Positions 15,698 to 22,085 of a stretch of DNA of 28,037 nucleotides are shown piece after piece (position 1 is the stretch's first letter; each line of letters begins with the position of its first letter). Both the position numbers and the translations under genes were made by a program. The stretch is from Alistipes sp. UBA936. GTDB lineage: Bacteria > Bacteroidota > Bacteroidia > Bacteroidales > Rikenellaceae. The notes under the pieces were generated by a model. The model was not told the origin of the DNA. It searched no databases and saw only the letters and a list, made by a program, of their open reading frames with translations. The stretch spans positions 1 to 28,037 of the forward strand of contig DBDI01000005.1 of the NCBI GenBank assembly GCA_002293505.1, in the 5' to 3' direction.

Positions 15698-15707
15698 GCG
15701 ATGAGAT

Positions 15708-16274
15708 ATGGCCAAGTTTCTGATAGTCGGGTTGGGAAACCCGGGAAGTGAATACGCGGAGACCAGGCACAACGTAGGTTTCAAAGTGTTGGACGCCCTC
15801 GCGGGAGAGTCCAACACTGCTTTTACGGGGGGACGGTATGCAGAGAACTGCACGGTGAGAGTGAGAGGAAACGTGGTGGTGATGATCAAACCGCAGACCT
15901 ATATGAACCTGAGCGGAAAGGCGGTGAGGTACTGGATGCAGGCCGAGAAAGTGCCGCTGGAGAATGTACTGGTGGTGGTGGACGACATCGCGTTACCATT
16001 CGGGAAGCTCAGGCTGCGGGCTCGGGGATCGGATGGCGGACACAACGGGCTGCACGACATTATCTGGACACTGTCGGACGACGGATTCCCGAGGATGAGA
16101 TTCGGAGTGGGAGGAGACTTCGCCAGAGGAGCGCAGGTCGATTATGTACTGGGAAGCTGGACGCCGGAGGAACGTGCCGCACTACCGGAACTGGTCGGGA
16201 GGGCGTGTGACGCGGTGAAGTCGTTTGTGACCGTGGGCATCGAGAGGACGATGAATCAGTTTAATACTAAATAA
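15708..16274 (+). CDS. pth: Peptidyl-tRNA hydrolase
   Basis: Pth cleaves peptidyl-tRNA released from stalled ribosomes so that the tRNA can be reused. The 188-residue length is normal. The family motifs are all visible: GLGNPG (8-13) with N11, RHNVGF with catalytic H21, QTYMNLSG with N67, VVVDD with D92/D93, and GSDGGHNGL with N113. The protein is cytoplasmic. It starts ten bases after rplY and ends four bases before the next gene, so the block is probably one transcript. Confidence 0.98.
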   Translation: MAKFLIVGLGNPGSEYAETRHNVGFKVLDALAGESNTAFTGGRYAENCTVRVRGNVVVMIKPQTYMNLSGKAVRYWMQAEKVPLENVLVVVDDIALPFGKLRLRARGSDGGHNGLHDIIWTLSDDGFPRMRFGVGGDFARGAQVDYVLGSWTPEERAALPELVGRACDAVKSFVTVGIERTMNQFNTK

Positions 16275-16278
16275 AGGT

Positions 16279-16881
16279 ATGAAAAAGTTGATCGGGGGCG
16301 CGGCGATGGTGATGATGATGGCGGCAGGGGCGAATATGGAGGCGGAAGCGCAGGAGGGTTTCGCGATACCGGCAAGCGTCGAGGCGAATCACTCCGTGAC
16401 GATAAATCTACTGGGGATACACTACGCCTACGAGCATCCGCTGGGACGGACAGGAACCATAATTGGGCGAGCAGGGCTGAACCTCGGAGCAGCATCGGAG
16501 CACTGGCGGACGGGAACGATGATCGACTACCACGACAACTACTGGATGATGGCGCCGTCGCTGGAAATCGAACCGAGGTGGTACTACGGGATAGATCGCC
16601 GCGAAGGAAAGGGCCGGAACACGGACAAGAATCAGGGAAGCTTCCTGGCGCTAAAGGTACAAAACTATTTCCCGGGATATGTGTCGAGCGACTATGTGGA
16701 AATAACGGGAGGGACGATGTTCGTACCGGCGTGGGGCTTGCGAAGAGTGTGGCGAGAGAGGTGGCTGATGGAGTTCACCGCGGGCTACGGAGTAGGGTTC
16801 GCACACAAGGATCGCTGGTGGGGAGACGACAGGCTGATACGAGGAGTGGACATAAACTTACGCTTCGGGGTGGCGTTTTAA
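16279..16881 (+). CDS. Predicted small outer-membrane protein
   Basis: A 200-residue protein with a likely signal peptide (MKKLIGGAAMVMMMAAGANMEAEAQ). The mature part is rich in W, Y and G in an alternating pattern (GIHYAYEHPLGRTGTIIGRAGLNLG, WMMAPSLEIEPRWYYGIDRR) and ends in phenylalanine (RFGVAF), as usual for outer-membrane barrels. I do not recognise a named family. It sits four bases after pth and 17 bases before the S4-domain gene, so it is cotranscribed with translation genes although its product is envelope-bound. Confidence 0.82.
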   Translation: MKKLIGGAAMVMMMAAGANMEAEAQEGFAIPASVEANHSVTINLLGIHYAYEHPLGRTGTIIGRAGLNLGAASEHWRTGTMIDYHDNYWMMAPSLEIEPRWYYGIDRREGKGRNTDKNQGSFLALKVQNYFPGYVSSDYVEITGGTMFVPAWGLRRVWRERWLMEFTAGYGVGFAHKDRWWGDDRLIRGVDINLRFGVAF

Positions 16882-16898
16882 AGGGGAGGGGCCGAGAT

Positions 16899-17276
16899 AT
16901 GGGAGCAAGGATCGACAAGTGGCTGTGGGAGGTGAGGGCCTACAAGACGCGCTCGGTAGCGGCAGATGCGGTGAAAGCAAACCGAGTCACGGTCGGAGGA
17001 GCGTGGGTCAAGCCCTCGTATGAGGTGAAGGAAGGAGACGAAATCGGAGTGCGAAAGGGCCAAGTGACCTACAAGTTCCGGGCGCTGGGATTCCCAAAAG
17101 GGCGACAACCGGCAAGCGAGGTAGCAAAGTATGCGGAGGACATAACCCCGGCCGAAGAGCTGGAGAAACTGGCAGTACCGAGGGAGACCATATTTGTGAG
17201 CAGAGACAGAGGAACCGGACGACCGACAAAAAAAGAGCGCCGGGATATCGACGCTCTGATGGACGAACTACCGTAA
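16899..17276 (+). CDS. S4-domain RNA-binding protein, Hsp15-like
   Basis: A 125-residue protein starting at ATG 16899, chosen because RIDKWLW is the usual N terminus of the Hsp15 family. The S4 RNA-binding domain covers about residues 3-65: RIDKWLWEVRAYKTRSVAADAVKANRVTVGG, then VKPSYEVKEGDEI. The tail is basic (GRPTKKERRDIDALMDELP). Hsp15 in Escherichia coli binds stalled 50S subunits carrying peptidyl-tRNA, which fits the pth gene in the same operon. Its stop overlaps the stop of the convergent holin gene by nine bases, and no terminator separates them. Confidence 0.92.
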   Translation: MGARIDKWLWEVRAYKTRSVAADAVKANRVTVGGAWVKPSYEVKEGDEIGVRKGQVTYKFRALGFPKGRQPASEVAKYAEDITPAEELEKLAVPRETIFVSRDRGTGRPTKKERRDIDALMDELP

Positions 17277-17687
17277 CCCCTCGTCCACGCGACCCTTCAA
17301 CAAGCGACGAAGAGCACGAAAGAGAGACTGGCCGGTGATGTCGGAGGCATTCTCGAGGTAGCTCCAAAACTCAACCCCGCAGACGAAACCGGTGAAGACC
17401 TTGGCAAGGTGGAGGCTGAGGAAGGTGAGAACCACGCTGTCGAGCAACCACGCCAGGACGATACCAGCCATCACGAAGATCAGTTTATAGAGCGTATCCC
17501 AAGCGCGGCGCGAAGAGAAGCGCCACTGAAGGTCGGCGCGGCGGGCACGGGTGCGGGAAGCAATGACGCCGGTGACGAAGTCTATACCAACGAAGACAAC
17601 CGCGCAGATGACAAGTCCCCGAATCGGAGCAAGGAGGGCGACAGCTCCCGCCACCGCCCCCCAACCGTATTTCAACAAATTTTCCAT
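17268..17687 (-). CDS. Phage-type holin
   Basis: A 139-residue protein with four hydrophobic stretches at about residues 8-22, 24-44, 70-86 and 86-105 (WGAVAGAVALLAPI, GLVICAVVFVGIDFVTGVIAS, LIFVMAGIVLAWLLDSVVLTFL). The GIDFVTGVIASRTRARRADLQWRFSSRRAW region matches the pattern of the Bacteroidetes phage holin family (toxin-secretion/phage-lysis holin type). Holins make the pore through the inner membrane at the end of a phage cycle. No endolysin gene is next to it. It is the last gene of the phage-type block; its stop lies within the last codons of the S4 gene on the other strand. Confidence 0.85.
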   Translation of the reverse strand: MENLLKYGWGAVAGAVALLAPIRGLVICAVVFVGIDFVTGVIASRTRARRADLQWRFSSRRAWDTLYKLIFVMAGIVLAWLLDSVVLTFLSLHLAKVFTGFVCGVEFWSYLENASDITGQSLFRALRRLLKGRVDEGLR

Positions 17688-17694
17688 AACGAGG

Positions 17695-18168
17695 CTACTT
17701 CTTGTCGAGCAACACGCCGCCCGCGATCGAGATGTGATGGAGGATGTTTTCGCGCGGGTCGTAGTCGGGATAGAGACCGGAGTCCTCGATGTGCTCCACG
17801 GCGCGGCGAATCAGGGCCTCGGCATCGCCGCGAAGACGGCCGAGGGCGCTTTGCATACGTTCGGAGGAGGCGCGGGCAAGGTTCTTACCCGTCGCCTCGA
17901 CAACCCCGCCCGCGCCGACCTGAACAGCCAGAGAAGGCATCAACAACATCTTAACGTACAAAGCCAACGGAGCAGCGATGTAGTCTTCGAGCAGTGTCGG
18001 GTAGGCGCCAGCGCAGAGTTGCGCGTAAAGCTCGGGGCCCAGAACGGGTCGAATGAACTTCTGTTGGGCGGCGAGGATCGTCTCGGGAGGAATGGACTCG
18101 GGAGGAACGAAGTCGGGTGCGCGAAACGCCAACGAGGCGACACGTGCAGGTGTAATCAGGATTTCCAT
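17695..18168 (-). CDS. DUF6712 family phage protein (head-tail connector-like)
   Basis: A 157-residue, mainly helical protein: ILAAQQKFIRPVLGPELYAQLCAG, then LALYVKMLLMPSLAVQVGAGGVV and a long helix SERMQSALGRLRGDAEALIRRAVEHIED. The start EILITPARVASLAFRAPDFVPPESIPPETI is the pattern I associate with DUF6712, found next to portal genes in Bacteroidetes phages. By position it is probably a head-to-tail connector or completion protein, but I infer this from gene order. It lies four bases after the portal gene and seven bases before the holin. Confidence 0.8.
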   Translation of the reverse strand: MEILITPARVASLAFRAPDFVPPESIPPETILAAQQKFIRPVLGPELYAQLCAGAYPTLLEDYIAAPLALYVKMLLMPSLAVQVGAGGVVEATGKNLARASSERMQSALGRLRGDAEALIRRAVEHIEDSGLYPDYDPRENILHHISIAGGVLLDKK

Positions 18169-18172
18169 AGGG

Positions 18173-19417
18173 TCAATCGGGGTTGGGGAGGTTGTGTTTT
18201 CGAATCTGAGACAGGTAGAGGTTTTGGGCGGGATCGGTAGCGTCGAAGTCGTAACCGTCGGCCTTACGCGCCTCCCACACCTTCATATAATCGGGCTTGG
18301 CCTTGGTGGGCGGGCGGTTGATGACCTCCAGAGACGATGCGTCGACGGACAACACCAACTCGATCACGCGGCGAATGGGCTCAAGAAGTTCCTCCTGCTC
18401 GACGCCGATTACGGTGTTGAGAGCGATCTCGTACTCGTGAAGGATCCGCTCGGCGCTGAAGCCGCCACCATAGTCCAATCCGGACAGAGCGCGAAACCAA
18501 CTGTGAGCAACAACTATGTCGCTGGTGGCTTGGTCATGGAGGTTTTTCCAGTCGCCGTCGTTGTCCGCCGTGATGGGGATGAAGCGCGAGTTGTCCTGGC
18601 GGTTGCCCTCGCGAACGACGAACATCACCTGACCGGGATTACCGGCGAACTTCTTGTTGGCGGTGTTCATAATCTCCATCGCGGCCGCCTGGTCGTCCAC
18701 CCCGCCGTCGAGCATCATCACGCCGGAGAGCTGGAACGAGTTTTCGAGGCGCGAGATGTTCCACTTGTCGGTCTTGTAGGCGATCGTGGAGACGTTCATA
18801 CCGGCGATGTAGGAGGGCACGCCGTAGTGTTGGAACATCGGCTCGTAGTCCTTGTAGTGAATGATGGCGCGCAGACAGCCGTCGTCACCCACCTCGAAGT
18901 TGGGATAGAGCGGAACCCGCGTCGCCTCCGAGGGACGGTAGTGTGCCCAGTCGTGATGGAGGATCACGGCGGTGTTGTCACGAGCAATGCGGCAGCGGGA
19001 AGCATCCTGATGGTAGAGCGACAGGAAGGAGTGGTCGGCGTCGGTCACCACCTCAAGAAACGCGTTACCGAACAGCGCCTTGTCGAACGCCAGACGGTTG
19101 ATCACCTGACGAAGAGGGTCGCCCGAACCGTTAGCCCGATCGGAAACGGCCTTTAGCACGAGGTTGTCGGTGTCGTAGGAGCAACCCTTGCCCGAAATGT
19201 AGTCGGCCTTGTCGTTGATGATGCGGCGATGGATGGTGCTACGGCGAGACATCAGGGCCAGGGCGTTCGGAAAGAGATTGTCGTCGCCCCAACGCCAAAA
19301 TCCCCCATCGGAGACGCGGCCCGGAGAAGGAGCAAGCTCGCCCCCGGAGAAGGGCTGCTCCACCGAGGCGGTCACGATACGAGAACGGGTGCGGGAGCGG
19401 TTTTTCTTATTATCCAT
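18173..19417 (-). CDS. Phage portal protein
   Basis: A 414-residue protein. The portal is a ring at one capsid vertex through which DNA enters and leaves. The N terminus is basic, followed by FWRWGDDNLFPNAL, a signature I associate with portals of Bacteroidetes phages. A mixed core (DKADYISGKGCSYD, ALFGNAFLEVV, NFEVGDDGCLRAIIHYKDYE) follows, and then a helical C-terminal part (FSAERILHEYEIALNTVIGVEQEELLEPIRRVIELVLSV) that fits the portal stem and crown. The length is in the normal range and no frameshift is visible. A portal normally works with a terminase; none is found in this window. Confidence 0.88.
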   Translation of the reverse strand: MDNKKNRSRTRSRIVTASVEQPFSGGELAPSPGRVSDGGFWRWGDDNLFPNALALMSRRSTIHRRIINDKADYISGKGCSYDTDNLVLKAVSDRANGSGDPLRQVINRLAFDKALFGNAFLEVVTDADHSFLSLYHQDASRCRIARDNTAVILHHDWAHYRPSEATRVPLYPNFEVGDDGCLRAIIHYKDYEPMFQHYGVPSYIAGMNVSTIAYKTDKWNISRLENSFQLSGVMMLDGGVDDQAAAMEIMNTANKKFAGNPGQVMFVVREGNRQDNSRFIPITADNDGDWKNLHDQATSDIVVAHSWFRALSGLDYGGGFSAERILHEYEIALNTVIGVEQEELLEPIRRVIELVLSVDASSLEVINRPPTKAKPDYMKVWEARKADGYDFDATDPAQNLYLSQIRKHNLPNPD

Positions 19418-19432
19418 TCGTTGTTTGGTTTT

Positions 19433-19852
19433 TTAGTGAGTGCATTCGAAGGTCAGTGAGACGGTCGGAAAGTCGTCGGGCGAGGAGCCGGACGAACAAG
19501 AGTACTCGGCAAGACGCAGCGGGTAGGAAACCCCGAAGCGCTCCGAAAAACCGATGGTGAGGTTCTCGTCCGAGGCCAGAGTAACGCGGGCCACAAACCC
19601 GTGGGGCGAGAGGGCGATCAGTCGATCAGTCGCGGCGAGAGAGAGTGCGTTCGCGGGGAGTTCCATTCTCAGTCGGTGGCGGACGATGCCCCCGTCAAGA
19701 AGTTCACAGGAGTATTCGGCGTGGTCTTCGCGAAAGACCCATTCGGCCCCCGGGGCGGAGGGGGTGAACTGTGGTGCCGAGACAAGCTCGACACGGTTCA
19801 CCCCACCCCGTGGGCGCACCGATATCCTTTCAAGTGAAGGAAGATGCGGCAT
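19433..19852 (-). CDS. Probable phage virion protein (unknown role)
   Basis: A 139-residue, beta-rich protein between capsid and portal genes. It resembles in outline a small Bacteroidetes phage family with a C-terminal PLRL...VSLTFEC ending; I know no function for it. A tail-tube or capsid-decoration role is possible from length and strand pattern, but this is a guess. It has no signal peptide. It lies 16 bases after the capsid gene and 15 bases before the portal gene. Confidence 0.72.
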   Translation of the reverse strand: MPHLPSLERISVRPRGGVNRVELVSAPQFTPSAPGAEWVFREDHAEYSCELLDGGIVRHRLRMELPANALSLAATDRLIALSPHGFVARVTLASDENLTIGFSERFGVSYPLRLAEYSCSSGSSPDDFPTVSLTFECTH

Positions 19853-19868
19853 CCCTGCAGTGCGGATG

Positions 19869-20840
19869 TTAGAATTTAGCCGCGAAGGTAATCAACTCGG
19901 GAAGCAGGTAGTCGCAACCGGCAGCAAAGACTGCCCTCTGGCGGTTCTGCATCTCGTCGGGATTGTACCACATACGGATCTCGGTTCCGGGAAAGTCCGA
20001 TGTGTTCACGGCCAGCGCAAGGTTGCGGCGGTCGGTGAGGATAGCCCAAGACGAACCAAGGTCGCCGACCTGACCCAGATAGCCGCTCAGACGGATATCA
20101 ACGACGGGAATACCGCGGAACGACAACGACGGACGGCCCTCCTGACGGGCGATGTAGGCTGCCTCAAGCGCGGCACCGTCCAGTTCCTCCTCGTACTTGG
20201 AGTAGACGTCGCTCGTGACGAAGAAAGCCAACTGACCATCACCCTTGAGCTCCTTGAGCTGGGGCGAAGCGTTTGCCCAGAGCTTCTTGAGAATTGCGCT
20301 GCCGGTGTCGCCGTCGTTGATCGAGGCAGCTGTGATCTGGGGATTTTCGGCACCCATATCGGTCATCAACTGGGAGAGAATCCCGCTGAAGGTGTCGAAC
20401 TTGCCGTTCTCGCGGCCGGTCTTCCCGATCCACATCGTTGCACGGATACTTTCGGCCAGCGCCTCACGGAACAGTTGGGTTTCGGCCTGTTCGAGTTCGG
20501 TGCCGGTCAGGTCGTCGAGGTTGACGTCGGAGCTGGCGGCGATCTGTTCGTACACCATAGTGAAGTAGTCGGCGGCGGAGTAACCCATCTCGGCCTTCAC
20601 TTTGGAGAGGTCGATGGTCTTTTGGAACTTTTCGGAAGCCGCGCCGCCCGTCCAGCCCGACGAGAACTTCTGGAGTACGTCGCTCGCTCCGCGCCAGAAG
20701 TTGAGAGTTGTCGGGACGGGCATATTGTACATCACACGGATGCCCAACCCCTCGGCGTCGGGGCCGGTGAGCATCGGGCGGAAAAAGATTGTTTCGAGGT
20801 CTTTGCCTGAATAGGTCTTCGGTTCTACGATCTGACTCAT
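19869..20840 (-). CDS. Major capsid protein
   Basis: A 323-residue protein; I take ATG 20840 (MSQIVEPKTYSG) as the start because the longer in-frame start at 20897 would overlap the protease gene by 20 bases and add a non-conserved basic tail. The sequence follows the Bacteroidetes-type capsid pattern: IRVMYNMPVPTTLNFWRGA, a helical region EQIAASSDVNLDDLTGTELEQAETQLFREALAESI, a middle part with GKFDTFSGILSQL, and a C terminus with TSDFPGTEIRMWYNPDEMQ and an aromatic end. It presumably has the HK97 fold. No prohead delta domain of usual length is obvious at the N terminus. It follows the ClpP-like protease gene, as usual in phage head modules. Confidence 0.86.
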   Translation of the reverse strand: MSQIVEPKTYSGKDLETIFFRPMLTGPDAEGLGIRVMYNMPVPTTLNFWRGASDVLQKFSSGWTGGAASEKFQKTIDLSKVKAEMGYSAADYFTMVYEQIAASSDVNLDDLTGTELEQAETQLFREALAESIRATMWIGKTGRENGKFDTFSGILSQLMTDMGAENPQITAASINDGDTGSAILKKLWANASPQLKELKGDGQLAFFVTSDVYSKYEEELDGAALEAAYIARQEGRPSLSFRGIPVVDIRLSGYLGQVGDLGSSWAILTDRRNLALAVNTSDFPGTEIRMWYNPDEMQNRQRAVFAAGCDYLLPELITFAAKF

Positions 20841-20877
20841 AATTGTGTTTGGTTTTTGTTGGGTTAGTTGGTTTGGT

Positions 20878-21684
20878 TTATAAAAAATTCTCGACATCCC
20901 TCCTGTAGGCGATTTCGTTTGCCGAACGGCGGCATTCCGTGGGAGGTGGGTCTTCGGTGATTCGGGTTTGTGTCGGGCGGGCTTTGAGTTGTTTGTTCTC
21001 GCTCTCCAGGGCGACTATCCGATGGCGAAGTTTATCCAGTTCGGCGTCCTGTTGCCAGCGCAGTACGTCTCCGTCCACGGCGTTAGTCGGCGGGCCGACC
21101 GGTTCGCAAATGCAGTCCACCAAGCCCGCTTCCAAAGCTTCGGCGGGTGAGAGCCAGCGCCCCGTGCCATTGTTTTCGGCCATCAGGTCGAGGAACTCCT
21201 GCACCTCGCGGCCCGAGTGCTCGGCATAAATCGCTGCCAGACGTTGGTCGGTTCGGGTGAGTAGCTCTTCGCTCTGGCGATGGTCGATGGCGTTGCCCTC
21301 GCAGCCCGCCACCGAGTTGTGGATCAGATAGAGGGCATTGGAGGATATCTTGCGCCCACCGGGACTGGCTGCCTGTGCGATGATCGTCGCTGCCGAGGCT
21401 ACGTAGCCATAACAGTGGGTTGTTATGTTGGCATCGAGCTCGCGCAGGGCGTCATAGATAAGTAGTGCGTCGCGGACGTCGCCGCCGGTGGAGCGGATGT
21501 TGACAAGCACCTCGCCCGCACGGATCTTGCCGATCGCCGCAAGGGTCTTTTGGAACTTGTCGAACGTCGCTACCCGTTGGGCGGGCTCGTCGAACTGCCA
21601 CTCCTCAGGCACACCAATCATCCCTTCGATGTCGATCACCGCGGGGCCGCGGCGTGAGTTTGTGATCTTGATTTTGGATTTCAT
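20878..21684 (-). CDS. ClpP-like phage prohead protease with coiled-coil tail
   Basis: A 268-residue protein from ATG 21684 (MKSKIKI). An in-frame start at 21753 would overlap the preceding gene. Residues 10-190 are a ClpP-type (S14) protease domain: GGDVRDALLIYDAL, then GYVASAAT with nucleophile Ser97 and LIHNSVAG with His122. The third catalytic residue is not clear: where ClpP has its Asp, this protein has a longer ENNGTG loop. Residues about 205-235 form a predicted coiled coil (LDKLRHRIVALESENKQLKA), and the rest is a basic, proline-rich tail. Such a tail after a phage protease often acts as scaffold or capsid-binding part; that is inference. It is upstream of the capsid gene. Confidence 0.87.
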   Translation of the reverse strand: MKSKIKITNSRRGPAVIDIEGMIGVPEEWQFDEPAQRVATFDKFQKTLAAIGKIRAGEVLVNIRSTGGDVRDALLIYDALRELDANITTHCYGYVASAATIIAQAASPGGRKISSNALYLIHNSVAGCEGNAIDHRQSEELLTRTDQRLAAIYAEHSGREVQEFLDLMAENNGTGRWLSPAEALEAGLVDCICEPVGPPTNAVDGDVLRWQQDAELDKLRHRIVALESENKQLKARPTQTRITEDPPPTECRRSANEIAYRRDVENFL

Positions 21685-21703
21685 CATAGCTGGAGTTAGA
21701 GTT

Positions 21704-21982
21704 TTAGAGATTAATGTCTTTGTAGTAGTACATTGCCTTTCGGACGAACTCATACGTCACGGCGAAGTGTTCGGCGGCCTGCCACATTGCGGTCACCTTG
21801 CCCACTCCGCGCCCAACCTGCGCCTCGACCCAACGACGGATTGCGAGCACCTGACAACGCGAAAGATCCACCACACCGATCTCACACAGGATGGAGATAA
21901 GTTTCGAGTTCGACACTCGGCCATAGTGGCGCGACACCATTCGGGCCAGCTCTTTTTCGTACACGGTTTGGGTCATAGTCAT
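21704..21982 (-). CDS. Small phage-type protein with helix-turn-helix look
   Basis: A protein of 92 residues, mostly helical. The C-terminal part VTAMWQAAEHFAVTYEFVRKAMYYY has the spacing of a helix-turn-helix, and RCQVLAIRRWVEAQVGRGVGK is basic, so nucleic-acid binding is plausible but unproven. Its start codon directly follows the stop of the 29-residue frame upstream. A second Met three codons in (21976) is an alternative start. I do not recognise the family. Confidence 0.65.
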   Translation of the reverse strand: MTMTQTVYEKELARMVSRHYGRVSNSKLISILCEIGVVDLSRCQVLAIRRWVEAQVGRGVGKVTAMWQAAEHFAVTYEFVRKAMYYYKDINL

Positions 21983-22072
21983 TCAGAATCGGGCTTTTTC
22001 ACGGATGAGAGCATCCTGCTCGCTCTGCGCCAAGAGTTGGGCGAGGAGCGTGCTGATCTGTTCCGGGGTCAT
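21983..22072 (-). CDS. Very small frame between tail-type and HTH-like genes
   Basis: A reading frame of 29 codons (MTPEQISTLLAQLLAQSEQD, then ALIREKARF) with ATG at 22072 and TGA at 21983-21985. It fills the gap between the stop of the 783-residue protein and the start of the 92-residue protein, which it touches without a spacer. The product would be one amphipathic helix. Tight packing supports translation; nothing else does. It may only couple translation of its neighbours. Confidence 0.45.
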   Translation of the reverse strand: MTPEQISTLLAQLLAQSEQDALIREKARF

Positions 22073-22085
22073 ATTTTTCTGTGTT

